A DNA stretch of 64,000 bases from an uncultured Alphaproteobacteria bacterium (GTDB lineage: Bacteria; Pseudomonadota; Alphaproteobacteria; CAAGCB01; CAG-977), in contig CAKQWA010000008.1 in NCBI GenBank assembly GCA_934277945.1, forward strand, positions 35,930-99,929. The letters run 5' to 3'. Under the pieces are notes generated by a model. That model saw nothing but the letters and a program-made list of their open reading frames with translations, did no database searches and had not been told where the DNA came from. Positions 53,528-63,600 of this stretch are shown here, piece after piece. Position 1 is the first letter of the stretch. The number at the start of each line of letters is the position of its first letter. A program made the translations under genes and the position numbers.

Positions 53528-55798
53528 TTGGTCAGAGTTTTTTCATTCGCTTTGTTCGCGTTTTTAATGGTCGCTTTTCCCGCCGCCGCGCAGGAAAAGC
53601 CCGCCGTCATTGAAAAAATCGAACTCAACGGCACCATGCGCATCGAACCCGAAACCGTGTTGTCGTATCTGACCGTCAGAAAGGGCGATATTGTTGACAA
53701 ACAGCGGCTGGACGAAGCGTTGAAATCGGTTTTCGCGACGGGGCTGTTCGCCGACGTCGACATGAATTTCAAAAACGGCGTGCTGACACTGGACATTGTT
53801 GAAAATCCGATTGTCAACCGCATTTATTTCGAGGGCAATTCCAAAATCAAAACCGACCAGTTGAAAGACGAAATCGGTTTGCGCCCCCGCGCCGTGTTCA
53901 CGCGGACGAAAGTGCGCAACGACACGCAGCGCATTTTGGAACTGTACAAACGTTCGGGACGCTACTCCGTCGTCGTCGAACCCAAAATCGTCGAATTGTC
54001 GCAAAACAGGCTGGACGTCGTGTTTGAAATCGTCGAGGGACCCGCGACGTATGTGCGCAAAATCAACTTCGTCGGCAACGACGCGTACGACGCGGAAACG
54101 CTGGAAGAAGCAATGATGACCAAGGAAAAACGCTGGTACCGCTTCTTTACGTCGACGGACACCTACGACCCCGACAGGTTCGCTTACGACCGCGAACTGA
54201 TTAAACGCTTTTACCAGCGTCACGGCTACATGGATTTTGAAATCAAATCCGCTTCCGCCGAAATGAGCGCGGACAAGGAAAGTTTCTATCTGACCGTCGT
54301 TTTGGACGAGGGGAAACGCTACCGCATCGGCGACGTGACCGTGAATTCGTCTTTGGCTTCCGTCAGCGCGGACGACGTGAAAGACGCCGTCACCGTGTCC
54401 GAGCATCAATGGTACAACATCGACAAGCTGAACGACAGCGTTTTGGCGCTGACAAACGCGGTCAACGATCGCGGCGCGCCGTTCGTCGACGTGTCGTATT
54501 CGCTGAAAAAACGCGAAAACGAGCCGGTCGCGGACGTTGTTTTCGACGTGAAAGAAGGACCGCACCTGTTCATTGACAAAATCAAAATCATCGGCAACGT
54601 GCGCACGAAAGACGAAGTGATTCGCCGCGAAATGCGCTTTGTCGAGGGCGACGCGTACAATCCCGCGAAAATCAGACGCTCGAAACAGCGCATCGAGAAT
54701 CTGGATTATTTCTCGAAAGTCGGACTGGACGTCGTGCCGAACGAAGAAAATCCCGACTTGGCGGAACTGGTGCTGGATATCGAAGAAAAATCGACGGGCT
54801 CTTTGAAACTGGGCATCGGCTGGTCTTCGTACGACGGACCTTTGGCGGAAGTTTCCGTGCAGGAGCGCAACCTTTTGGGCACGGGGCGCGTTTTGGGCGC
54901 GTCGGCGACCGTGGCGCAGGAACGGACGCTGTTCGACGTCAGTTTTACTGAACCGTGGTTTCTGGATCGCGAATTGTCGGCGACCGTCAGCGTGTACTAC
55001 TTGACGCGCAACTATTCGTCGCGTTCGTCGTACGATTCGGAAATGGTCGGCTCGTCGCTGTCGTTCGGATGGAAGTATTCCGAAGAACTGTCCCATTCCG
55101 TGCGCTACACGATTCGTCAGGACAATGTGACGAACATTTCGTCGGGCGCGTCGATTTACATTCGCGACCAAGAGGGCAAAACGCTGACCTCCATGGTGTC
55201 GCACACGCTGTTTTGGGATTATCTGGACAACCGCAACAACCCTTCGGACGGCTATTATTTCTCCATCAGCAACGATCTCGCGGGCTTGGGCGGCGACACG
55301 CATTATCTGCGTTCCGGCGTGGGCGCGGGCTATTATATGCCGCTGACTGACAAGTGGGTTTTGGGCTTGACGACGGACATCGGATACATCTTCGGACTGG
55401 GCGAAGACGTGCGTCTGAACAACAGGTATTTCTTGGGCGGCGGCAATCTGCGCGGGTTCGAGGACGGCGGCGTGACGGCGCGCGACAAGCAGGGGCTCGA
55501 TTCGCTGGGCGGCAATTTCCAAGCGACCGCGACGGCGCAGATTCTTTTCCCGCTGGGACTGCCGAGCGAATTCGGCATGAAAGGCAAATTGTTCGCGGAT
55601 GCGGGCTTTATCGGCAAGCCGGACGGCTATGATTCGCAGACAATGTGGTATTCTTCAAAAATTCGTGCTAGTATCGGTTTCGGATTTTTGTGGTCTTCTC
55701 CGTTGGGACCGATTAACGTGGATTTCGCGATACCGGTTTTGAAAGAGGATTTCGACGAAACGGAGTATTTTCGTTTAAACTTTGGAACAGGATTTTAG
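53528..55798 (+). CDS. bamA: Outer-membrane protein assembly factor BamA
   Basis: 756 residues starting with TTG at 53528, twelve bases after the rseP stop. Signal peptide (MVRVFSFALFAFLMVAFPAAAQ), five POTRA domains (residues about 25-420), and a 16-stranded Omp85 barrel. The loop-6 motif in RYFLGGGNLRGFEDGGVT carries the VRGF/Y-equivalent (LRGF), and the barrel ends with FRLNFGTGF, a C-terminal Phe. It folds outer-membrane proteins, using Skp encoded next as periplasmic chaperone. Confidence 0.97.
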   Translation: MVRVFSFALFAFLMVAFPAAAQEKPAVIEKIELNGTMRIEPETVLSYLTVRKGDIVDKQRLDEALKSVFATGLFADVDMNFKNGVLTLDIVENPIVNRIYFEGNSKIKTDQLKDEIGLRPRAVFTRTKVRNDTQRILELYKRSGRYSVVVEPKIVELSQNRLDVVFEIVEGPATYVRKINFVGNDAYDAETLEEAMMTKEKRWYRFFTSTDTYDPDRFAYDRELIKRFYQRHGYMDFEIKSASAEMSADKESFYLTVVLDEGKRYRIGDVTVNSSLASVSADDVKDAVTVSEHQWYNIDKLNDSVLALTNAVNDRGAPFVDVSYSLKKRENEPVADVVFDVKEGPHLFIDKIKIIGNVRTKDEVIRREMRFVEGDAYNPAKIRRSKQRIENLDYFSKVGLDVVPNEENPDLAELVLDIEEKSTGSLKLGIGWSSYDGPLAEVSVQERNLLGTGRVLGASATVAQERTLFDVSFTEPWFLDRELSATVSVYYLTRNYSSRSSYDSEMVGSSLSFGWKYSEELSHSVRYTIRQDNVTNISSGASIYIRDQEGKTLTSMVSHTLFWDYLDNRNNPSDGYYFSISNDLAGLGGDTHYLRSGVGAGYYMPLTDKWVLGLTTDIGYIFGLGEDVRLNNRYFLGGGNLRGFEDGGVTARDKQGLDSLGGNFQATATAQILFPLGLPSEFGMKGKLFADAGFIGKPDGYDSQTMWYSSKIRASIGFGFLWSSPLGPINVDFAIPVLKEDFDETEYFRLNFGTGF

Positions 55799-55801
55799 AA
55801 C

Positions 55802-56353
55802 ATGAAAAAAACAATGATTACGGCTTTGACGTTGGCTATCGGCTTGTTGGCGAGCGCGCAGGCGAAAGCGCAGAACATCGGTTTCGTCGACATGACCCTT
55901 TTGGAACGCAAAATGACGGCGTATCAGGGTATCATCGCCCAGCGCGACAAAACGGTGAAAGCCTACACGAAGAAATTTCAGGAAATCGAACAGAAACTGA
56001 AAGAAGAAGAAATGTCCATCGGCGCGGACAAGGACAAGTTGTCGCAGGCGGAAGTCGGCAAACGAATCGACGCTTTCAAGGCGAAAGTCGAAACGTTCAG
56101 AGCCCAGCAGGAAGAATTCGCCAAGCAGATGCAGAACGCTTTGCTGACGGCGTTGAAAGAAATTCAGGACAAGGCGGTGACGCCCGTTTTGGAATCCGTC
56201 GCGAAAGAAAAGAAGTATGACGCGATTCTGAATTTGAATCAGGCTTTGTACGTCAATCAGAAAAACAACGTGACCGACGAAGTCGTCGCCAAGGTCAACG
56301 CCAAGTTGCCCAAGGTCGATATGCCGAAAATCAATTTGTCGGCGACGAAGTAA
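55802..56353 (+). CDS. skp: OmpH/Skp-family periplasmic chaperone
   Basis: 183 residues: a signal peptide (cleavage about AKAQN), then a long coiled-coil forearm (residues about 45-130, KFQEIEQKLKEEEMSIGADKDKLSQAEVGKRIDAFKAK) between beta strands (IGFVDMTLLERKM, YDAILNLNQALYV). It traps unfolded OMPs and delivers them to BamA. Ordinary position between bamA and lpxD. Confidence 0.92.
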   Translation: MKKTMITALTLAIGLLASAQAKAQNIGFVDMTLLERKMTAYQGIIAQRDKTVKAYTKKFQEIEQKLKEEEMSIGADKDKLSQAEVGKRIDAFKAKVETFRAQQEEFAKQMQNALLTALKEIQDKAVTPVLESVAKEKKYDAILNLNQALYVNQKNNVTDEVVAKVNAKLPKVDMPKINLSATK

Positions 56354-56373
56354 TCTTTACGGAGTTTTGAATT

Positions 56374-57453
56374 ATGGCAGATCCTCGCTTTTTTAAAGTG
56401 TCCGCTCCCAAAACCTTGCGGGAGTTGGCGCAAATCGCCAAGGCGGAAGTTTACGGCACGGACGATTTGGACCGCGCGTTTTGCGACGTCGCCCCGCTGA
56501 CAAGCGGCGGTGAAACGGACGTCAGCTTCCTGCTGTCGAAAAAATACTGGAACGACTTTCTTGCGTCAAAAAGCGGGGTCTGCATCATCCATAAGGATTT
56601 GAAAGACCAAGTGCCGCAGGGACGCGTCGTTTTGCTGGCGAACGAACCGTATCAGTCTTACGGTTGGGTCGCGGGCGCGTTTTATCCGAACGAAACGCGT
56701 GAAAAAACGGTCGTTGATCCGAGCGCGCACATCGCGTCTTCCGCCGTTATCGGCGAAGGATCGCGCATTGACGCGGGCGTCGTTATCGGCGAAAACGTCG
56801 TTTTGGGCAAAAACGCACGCGTGTACCCGAACGCCGTCATCGGCGACGGGGTGGTGATGGGCGACGACTGCATCGTCGGCGCGAACGCTTCCGTTTTGAA
56901 TTGTCTGGCGGGAAGCAAAGTCTACATCTACCCCGGCGCGCGCATCGGTCAGGACGGCTTCGGCTTTTACATGAGCGCGCAGGGACACACGAAAATCGCG
57001 CAGTTGGGCCGCGTCATCATCGGCAACGACGTTGAAATCGGCGCGAACACCTGCGTCGATCGCGGTGCGCTGGGCGATACGGTCATCGGCGACGGGTCGC
57101 GTCTGGACAATCTGATTCAGGTCGGTCACAACGTGCATACGGGACGCTGCTGCGTTCTGGTCGCGCAGGTCGGCGTCGCCGGCTCGACCGAATTGGGCGA
57201 TTTCGTCGTCATGGGCGGACAATCGGGTTCCGCCGGACACATTAAAATCGGCAGCGGGGCGAAAATCGCCGGACAAAGCGGCGTGATGCGCGACGTTGCG
57301 CCGATGGAGGAAATGATGGGCTCGCCCGCGATGCCCGCGAAAGAATTTATGCGCCAGTTCGCCACGCTGAAAAAAGCGGTGAAGATGTTTGCGGATTTGA
57401 ACAAAACGAAAAATCCGCTGTCGCTGCTGGCGAAACTGAAAGGCAAAAAGTAA
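56374..57453 (+). CDS. lpxD: UDP-3-O-(3-hydroxyacyl)glucosamine N-acyltransferase LpxD
   Basis: Third step in lipid A synthesis. 359 residues: N-terminal uridine-binding domain, then a left-handed beta-helix of hexapeptide repeats (IGEGSRIDAGVVIGENVVLGKNARVYPNAVIGDG...), catalytic His in VGHNVHTGR, C-terminal helix. lpxA follows immediately: the stop and start share a base, with no fabZ between. Confidence 0.96.
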   Translation: MADPRFFKVSAPKTLRELAQIAKAEVYGTDDLDRAFCDVAPLTSGGETDVSFLLSKKYWNDFLASKSGVCIIHKDLKDQVPQGRVVLLANEPYQSYGWVAGAFYPNETREKTVVDPSAHIASSAVIGEGSRIDAGVVIGENVVLGKNARVYPNAVIGDGVVMGDDCIVGANASVLNCLAGSKVYIYPGARIGQDGFGFYMSAQGHTKIAQLGRVIIGNDVEIGANTCVDRGALGDTVIGDGSRLDNLIQVGHNVHTGRCCVLVAQVGVAGSTELGDFVVMGGQSGSAGHIKIGSGAKIAGQSGVMRDVAPMEEMMGSPAMPAKEFMRQFATLKKAVKMFADLNKTKNPLSLLAKLKGKK

Positions 57454-58250
57454 TGGCTGACATTCATTCCACGGCAATCATTCACGACGGCGCGAAAATC
57501 GCGGACGACGTTGTCATCGGTCCTTATTGCGTCATCGGCGCGAACGTCGAATTGAAATCCGGCGTGAAACTGATTTCCCACGTCGTCGTCGACGGCGACA
57601 CGGAGATCGGCGAAAATACGGAAATCAGCCCGTTCGCCGCAATCGGCGGAAAGAATCAGGACCTCAAAGACAAAGAGAAAAAAGGCAAACTGATTATCGG
57701 CAAAAACAACTCGATTCGCGAATACGCGACGATTCAGCCCGGTTCACCCGACGGCATCAATAAAACGGTCGTCGGCGACAACAATCTGCTGATGATCGGC
57801 GTGCATATCGCGCACGACTGCATTTTGGGCAGCAACTGCATCATGTCGAACAACGCGACGCTGGCGGGACACGTCACGGTCGGCGATTGCGCCATTATCG
57901 GCGGGTTTGCGGCGGTGCATCAGTTTACGCGCATCGGCTCTTTCGTGATGATCGGCGGCATGAGCGGCGTTCAGCGCGACGTCATTCCGTACGCTTTGTT
58001 GGAAATGGGCGATATGAAAGGCATTAACCTTGTGGGCTTGAAACGCCGCGGCTATCCGCTGTCCGACATTACGGATTTGCGCCGCGCGGTGACGGAATTG
58101 TTCGCGCCCGACGGCACGCTGGCGGAACGCGTCAAAGCGGTCGGCGAAAAATACGCGGACAGCGCGCCCGTGCAGGAAATCGTGTCCTTTATGCAGGCGG
58201 AATCCAAACGCGGATTTTGCCAGCCGAAACAGGAAGATTTCAGGGCTTGA
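57453..58250 (+). CDS. lpxA: UDP-N-acetylglucosamine acyltransferase LpxA
   Basis: First lipid A step. 265 residues: hexapeptide beta-helix beginning IHSTAIIHDGAKIADDVVIGPYCVIG, catalytic His in GVHIAHDCILGSN, and the C-terminal helical bundle. Overlaps lpxD by one base and lpxI by one base. Confidence 0.97.
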   Translation: MADIHSTAIIHDGAKIADDVVIGPYCVIGANVELKSGVKLISHVVVDGDTEIGENTEISPFAAIGGKNQDLKDKEKKGKLIIGKNNSIREYATIQPGSPDGINKTVVGDNNLLMIGVHIAHDCILGSNCIMSNNATLAGHVTVGDCAIIGGFAAVHQFTRIGSFVMIGGMSGVQRDVIPYALLEMGDMKGINLVGLKRRGYPLSDITDLRRAVTELFAPDGTLAERVKAVGEKYADSAPVQEIVSFMQAESKRGFCQPKQEDFRA

Positions 58251-59068
58251 TGAAAAAACTGGGCATTATCGCGGGCGGCGGATTGCTCCCGAAAAGACTG
58301 ATTGAGGATTGTCGGGCGAAAAACCGTCCGTACGCCGTCGTCGCTTTGAAAAAGAACGCGTCGGCGGACACCGTGCGCGGCGAGGAATGTCTGTGGGTGC
58401 GCTTGGGCGAAGCGGGCAAGGCGTTTAATTATTTGAAAGAGCAGGGCGTGGACGAAGTCGTGCTGATCGGCTTTGTCAAACGCCCGTCTTTGTTTGAATT
58501 GCGCCCCGACTGGCTGACGGCGAAATTTTTGGCGCACATCGGCTTTAAAGCGTTCGGCGACGACAATCTGTTAAGCCTTATCATTTCGTTTTTGGAACAG
58601 CAGGGCTTGAAATTCGTCGGTATTCACGAAGTGTTGGACGGTCTGACCGCGCCGTCGGGCGTGTTCGGCAAAATATCGCCCGACGAGCAGGCTTTGGCGG
58701 ACATCAAACGCGGCGTGCAGGTGGCGAAAGGCGTCGGCGCGCTGGACGTCGGGCAAAGCGTCGTCGTTCAGCAGGGCATCGTTTTGGCGGTCGAGGCGGT
58801 CGAAGGCACGGACGCGATGATTGAGCGGTGCAAGAAATTAAAGCGCGAGGGTCTGGGCGGCGTTTTGGTCAAAATGAAAAAGCCGGCGCAGGAACAGCGC
58901 GCGGATTTGCCCACGATCGGCACGCGCACGCTTGTCAACGCCAAAAAGGCGGGCTTGCGCGGCGTGGCGGTGCAGGCGGGCTACACGCTGATTGTGGACA
59001 GGGACGCTTTGACGAAAAAGGCGGACGATTTGGGCTTGTTCATCATCGGCATTGACGGAGAACAATAA
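58250..59068 (+). CDS. lpxI: UDP-2,3-diacylglucosamine pyrophosphatase LpxI
   Basis: Alphaproteobacterial alternative to LpxH; hydrolyses UDP-2,3-diacylglucosamine to lipid X. 272 residues from ATG 58250. KKLGIIAGGGLLPKRLIEDC at the N-terminus, SLIISFLEQQGLKFVGIHEVLDGL centrally, and the DUF1009 core DVGQSVVVQQGIVLAVEAVEGTDAMIERC with the metal-binding Asp/Glu cluster, then GTRTLVNAKKAGLRGVAVQAG. lpxB follows after one base. Confidence 0.95.
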   Translation: MKKLGIIAGGGLLPKRLIEDCRAKNRPYAVVALKKNASADTVRGEECLWVRLGEAGKAFNYLKEQGVDEVVLIGFVKRPSLFELRPDWLTAKFLAHIGFKAFGDDNLLSLIISFLEQQGLKFVGIHEVLDGLTAPSGVFGKISPDEQALADIKRGVQVAKGVGALDVGQSVVVQQGIVLAVEAVEGTDAMIERCKKLKREGLGGVLVKMKKPAQEQRADLPTIGTRTLVNAKKAGLRGVAVQAGYTLIVDRDALTKKADDLGLFIIGIDGEQ

Positions 59069-59069
59069 G

Positions 59070-60221
59070 ATGCTGACGGTTTATTTGGTGGCGGGCGAAC
59101 CGTCGGGGGATTTGCTGGCGTCGCGGCTGATGCGCGCTTTGAAGAAAAAAACGGGCGGCGACGTGCGCTTTTACGGCGTCGGCGGCGAAACCATGGCGCA
59201 AGAGGGGTTAACCTCGCTGTTTGATTCGTCCGAATTGGCGGTTATGGGACTGATGGAAGTCATTCCGAGTATTCCGCGCATTTTAAAGCGCATTTCCCAA
59301 ACCGTTCAGGATATCGTCGATAAAAAGCCCGACGTCGTTGTGACGGTGGATTCTTGGAGTTTTTCCGCGCGCGTGAACAAGGCTTTGAAAGCCAGAAAAA
59401 CGGGGATTCCGCAGTTTCACTACGTCGCGCCGCAGGTGTGGGCTTGGAAGAAAAAGCGCGCGAAAACGTGCGGACGCTATATTGACGAATTGTTCGCTTT
59501 ACTGCCTTACGAACCGCCGTATTTCGAGCCGCACGGCTTGAAAACGGATTTTGTCGGTCATCCGGTGGTCGAGGGCGGCGCGTCGAAAGGCGACGGCGCG
59601 GCTTTCCGCGAAGAATACGGCATTGCCGCCGACGCGCCTTTGCTGTGCGTCCTGCCGGGGTCGCGGCGTTCGGAAACAAAGTATCTTCTGCCCGTGTTTC
59701 AGGAAACGGTTTCGCGGCTGAAACGAAAATATCCGGCTTTGCGGGTCGTCGTGCCGACGGTCGTGACTGTAGCCGAAAAAGTCAAAAAAGCCGTCGCGTC
59801 GTGGGATGTGCCGGTGACGGTCGTGACGGGCGAAAAGGCGCGTTACGACGCTTTTGCGGCGGCGAATGCGGCTTTGGCGGCGTCGGGGACTGTCGCGCTG
59901 GAATTGGCTATGGCGCGCGTGCCGTACTGCATCGCGTACAAGATGAATCCGATCAGTTCGTTTTTGGCGCCGCTGGTTGTCAAAGGCAAATACGTCAATC
60001 TTGTCAACATCTTGGCGGATAAATTGATCGTCAAGGAATTTTTGCTGAAAAATTGCCGCGCCGACTGGTTGGCAAACGAGGTCGATTTGCTGTTGAGCGA
60101 CGAAACGTACCGCCAAACGCAGATTTCGCAAGCGTCGCAGGTGTTGAATCTGCTGGGCGCGGGGCAGGCGGAAACACCGTCCGACAAAGTGGCGGATATA
60201 TTGCTGGCGCATCGAAAATAA
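59070..60221 (+). CDS. lpxB: Lipid A disaccharide synthase LpxB
   Basis: Joins lipid X and UDP-diacylglucosamine. 383 residues from ATG 59070. GEPSGDLLASRLM, FYGVGGETMAQEGL, YVAPQVWAWKKKRAK and LPGSRRSETKYLLPVF are canonical GT19 motifs. Last gene of the lipid A series. Confidence 0.96.
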   Translation: MLTVYLVAGEPSGDLLASRLMRALKKKTGGDVRFYGVGGETMAQEGLTSLFDSSELAVMGLMEVIPSIPRILKRISQTVQDIVDKKPDVVVTVDSWSFSARVNKALKARKTGIPQFHYVAPQVWAWKKKRAKTCGRYIDELFALLPYEPPYFEPHGLKTDFVGHPVVEGGASKGDGAAFREEYGIAADAPLLCVLPGSRRSETKYLLPVFQETVSRLKRKYPALRVVVPTVVTVAEKVKKAVASWDVPVTVVTGEKARYDAFAAANAALAASGTVALELAMARVPYCIAYKMNPISSFLAPLVVKGKYVNLVNILADKLIVKEFLLKNCRADWLANEVDLLLSDETYRQTQISQASQVLNLLGAGQAETPSDKVADILLAHRK

Positions 60222-60306
60222 AAGAAAACGAACACGCGCCGAGCCGTCGTCAAAACGGCGGATATCCCGCTTTTTTCACGCGAAATAAACAATTTTCCCT
60301 TATAAA

Positions 60307-60335
60307 AAACGTCCCCGATTGTGTCGGGGACGTTT
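60307..60335 (+). terminator. Hairpin after the lipid A operon
   Basis: AAACGTCCCCGA (60307-60318) pairs with TCGGGGACGTTT (60324-60335) around TTGTG. The T run after it is short (CTACCCTTT), so the assignment as a terminator is fair but not certain. Confidence 0.65.
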
Positions 60336-60499
60336 CTACCCTTTGGAGAGAGAGTAGTTGAAAGCACGCTTTCCAAGACAGGCAGTCACGCAGACAGGAG
60401 TCTTTTGAAAACGAACAGGCATATTATGGACAAACGCCGCGCCGCTGTCAATATAAAACAGCAATTTTAGACAAAATAAGGATATGTTTCAAATCGCTC
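60336..60499. other. Gene-free part of the lpxB-ATPase intergenic region
   Basis: Nothing coding is convincing here. A 44-codon frame starts at ATG 60484 and continues through the next feature, but its ribosome site lies too close; the inner ATG at 60562 is better placed. An AT-rich segment at 60450-60480 precedes a likely promoter. Confidence 0.4.
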
Positions 60500-60661
60500 T
60501 TGACTTCGCGCGCCGTTTTGATACCCTGAAAAAAGTATGCAACAACAGGAAAGTTTTTTTTATGGGCGACGACGGCGAGTGTCATTGTAGCCTGACTTAT
60601 TTTCCCGATCTGAACTGAAATCAATCGGTCTCCGCCTTGTTTTCTCGGCGGAGCGTTTTTG
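60500..60661 (+). ncRNA. Candidate short leader transcript with 18-codon ORF and terminator upstream of the Ca2+ ATPase
   Basis: A promoter-like TTGACT (60500-60505) and TACCCT (60522-60527, 16-base spacer) precede AGGAAAG, eight bases before ATG 60562. That frame encodes MGDDGECHCSLTYFPDLN and stops at 60618. Twelve bases on, CTCCGCC (60630-60636) pairs with GGCGGAG (60647-60653) followed by CGTTTTT, a terminator. The ATPase starts 38 bases later. It could be a leader-peptide attenuator, a cation-responsive element, or a small RNA. Confidence 0.45.
60630..60660 (+). terminator. Terminator between leader and P-type ATPase
   Basis: Seven-base-pair GC stem with a ten-base loop and CGTTTTT. As it lies between the putative leader and the ATPase, it could be an attenuator. 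Confidence 0.75.
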
Positions 60662-60698
60662 TATGCTTTTTTGAAAAAAGAAAGGAAAGTTACTTATT

Positions 60699-63600
60699 AT
60701 GGATTTTGAAAAAACGACCTACCGCGCCGGTGTTCCCGAAGTTTTGACGGCTTTGGAAACCTCCGAGGACGGTTTGTCCGACGACGAGGCGCACAAGCGA
60801 CTGCAACAATTCGGTTACAACGAACTGAAAAAAGGCGATTCCAAAAGCGTTTGGAAAATGCTTGCCGAACAGTTGACCGACACGATGATTTTGATTTTGC
60901 TGGTCGCCAGCGCGATTTCGTTCGCGCTGAAAGAATGGACCGAGGGCTATGTGATTTTGTTCATCGTCGCCCTGAACGCCGTTATCAGCATCATGCAGGA
61001 GAAAAAAGCCCAGAACGCTTTGGATTCTCTGCGTCAACTGGCTTCTCCGAAAGCGCGCGTCCTGCGCGACGGCGAAGAAAAAATCATCGATTCGCGCGAA
61101 TTGGTGCCGGGGGACGTTTTGTTTTTGGACGACGGCGGCATTGTGCCCGCCGACGTGCGTTTGATTAAAACATCCAATTTGAAAATTCAGGAAGCGTCGC
61201 TGACGGGCGAATCGCTGCCCGTTGAAAAAGACGCGGACGCGGTTTTCGATTCCGAAGTGCCGCTGGGCGATCGGGCGAACAGCGCCTACGCGTCGTCCAT
61301 GGTCATGTACGGCAACGCGGAGGGCGTGGTCGTCAAAACGGGTATGCACACCGAAGTCGGTCAAATCGCCGATATGCTGGATTCCGCGAAAGACGACAGT
61401 TTCGACACGCCGATCAAGCGCAAATTGAACGCGGTCGGCAAGACGTTGAGTATTGTCGGCATTTTGGTCTGCGTTTTGATTTTCACGGTCGGCTGTCTGT
61501 ACGGCCGTCCGCTTGTGCCGCTGTTCATGACGGCGATTTCGCTGGCGATTTCCGTCATTCCCGAAGGCTTGCCCGCGACGGCGACGATCGTCATGGCTTT
61601 GGGCGTTCAGCGCATGGCGAAGAAAAACGCGCTGATGCGCAATCTGCCCGCCGTGGAAACGCTGGGCGGCGCGACGGTCATCTGCTCGGACAAGACCGGC
61701 ACGCTGACGCGCAACAAGATGACGGTGGTAAAAGCCGCCGTGTGCGAAGATTTCGACGACGATTTGGAAATTTCCGTCACCGACGGACGCTTTGCGGACA
61801 AACGCTATGACGATTTGGTTTTGTGCGGCGCGCTGTGCAACAATTCGGCGTTTGACGCGGAGCGCGAAGGCGAAGTGCTGGGCGACCCGACGGAAGGGGC
61901 TTTGCTGGTTCTGGCGCGCGACAGAAATATGTCTTACGCCGACCGCGACGAAAGACTGTTTGAACAGCCGTTCGATTCCGACCGCAAGAGAATGTCCGTC
62001 GTGTACGACGTCAACGGCTTGACCGCTTTCACAAAGGGCGCGGTGGACGAAATGCTGCCGCTGTGTTCGCGCATTCAGACAAAAGACGGCGACCGCGAAA
62101 TGACCGACGAAGATCGTTCGTGCATTTTGGAATTGTGCGAAGATATGTCGGGGCAGGCTCTGCGCGTTCTGGGCTTTGCGAAACGCTCTTTAAACGCCGT
62201 GCCGCAGGATGACGACGCGGACGTTGAATACGACATGACGTTCATCGGCGTCGTCGGCATGATTGACCCGCCGCGCGACGAGGTCATTCCCGCCATTGAA
62301 ACGTGTCACGCCGCCGGCATCAAGACGGTGATGATTACGGGCGACCACAAAATCACCGCCATGGCGATTGCCAAGCAGTTGGGCATTTACCGCGACGGCA
62401 ACACGGTCGTTTCGGGCGAGGATTTGGACAACATGAGCGAGGAGGAACTGGACAACGCCGCAAAAACGGCGACGGTCTTCGCCCGCGTTTCTCCGAAAGA
62501 AAAATTGAAGATTATCGAATCTTTCAACCGCTTGAACGAAGTCACCGCGATGACGGGCGACGGCGTGAACGACGCGCCGGCTTTGAAAACCGCGGCGATC
62601 GGCGTGGCAATGGGCAAAAGCGGCACGGACGTCGCCAAAGACGCCGCCGACATGATTTTGACGGACGACAACTTTACGACCATTGCGGTCGCCATTCGCG
62701 AGGGACGCAAAGTCTACCGCAACATTCAGAAAGTCATCCAGTTTTTGCTGGCGGGCAACATCGCGGAAATTTCCGTGCTGTTCATCGCCACGATGCTGAA
62801 CTGGGACGCGCCCGTTCTGGCGGTGCACATTCTGCTGATCAACCTGATTACCGACACCTTGCCGGCTTTGGCTTTGGGCGTCGACCCCGTCAGCAAGAAC
62901 ATCATGAAGCATAAGCCGCTGAAATCGGAAAGCCTGTTTGACAACGGGCTGGTGTCGCGCGTGTTGCTGCACGGCACATACATCACGATTGCGACGCTGG
63001 GCGCGTATATCTACGGACTGCGCACGGCGACCTACGGGCAGGCGATGACGATGGCTTTCTGCGTGCTGGCGATTTCGCAAATGGTGCACGCGCTGAACCA
63101 GCGTTCCAACACGGAAAGCGTGTTTGCGAAATCCGACGACGGGCACAACTTCTGGCTGTTCGGCGCAATGGCGGCTTCCGCGGCGGTTATGGCGCTGATT
63201 CTGTTCGTTCCCGCTTTTGAACAATTCTTCAAATTGACGGATTTGACGCCGGTTGAATGGAGCGTCGTCGCGGGATGTTCCGTCTTGCCGCTGGCAATGG
63301 TGGAAATCACGAAATTCTTCGCCCGCCGCCGCAACAGGAAGAAAGACGTCAAAAAGGTTGCCGTCGTCGCGAAAACCCTGCGCACGAACAAGGTGCGCGT
63401 GGCAAGCGTGCTGACTCCGCGCGCGGTGTGCGAAACCGTGCCGTACGATATGACGGTCGCGCAGTTTTCGTCTTGCGTCGCGCAGAAGCATTTTTCGCGC
63501 TACCCCGTGCAGTCGGCGGATAACAAGGATATGTTCGTCGGCTATGTGCACGTTTTGTCCGTGTTCGGTCAAAAGCCGCAAAAACGCGTGGCGAAACTGG

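Noticed and set aside
60484..60618. 44-codon protein starting at ATG 60484
   Set aside because: Ribosome site too close to this ATG, and a promoter-like pair lies inside; the inner ATG at 60562 is better placed, so the longer form is doubtful.
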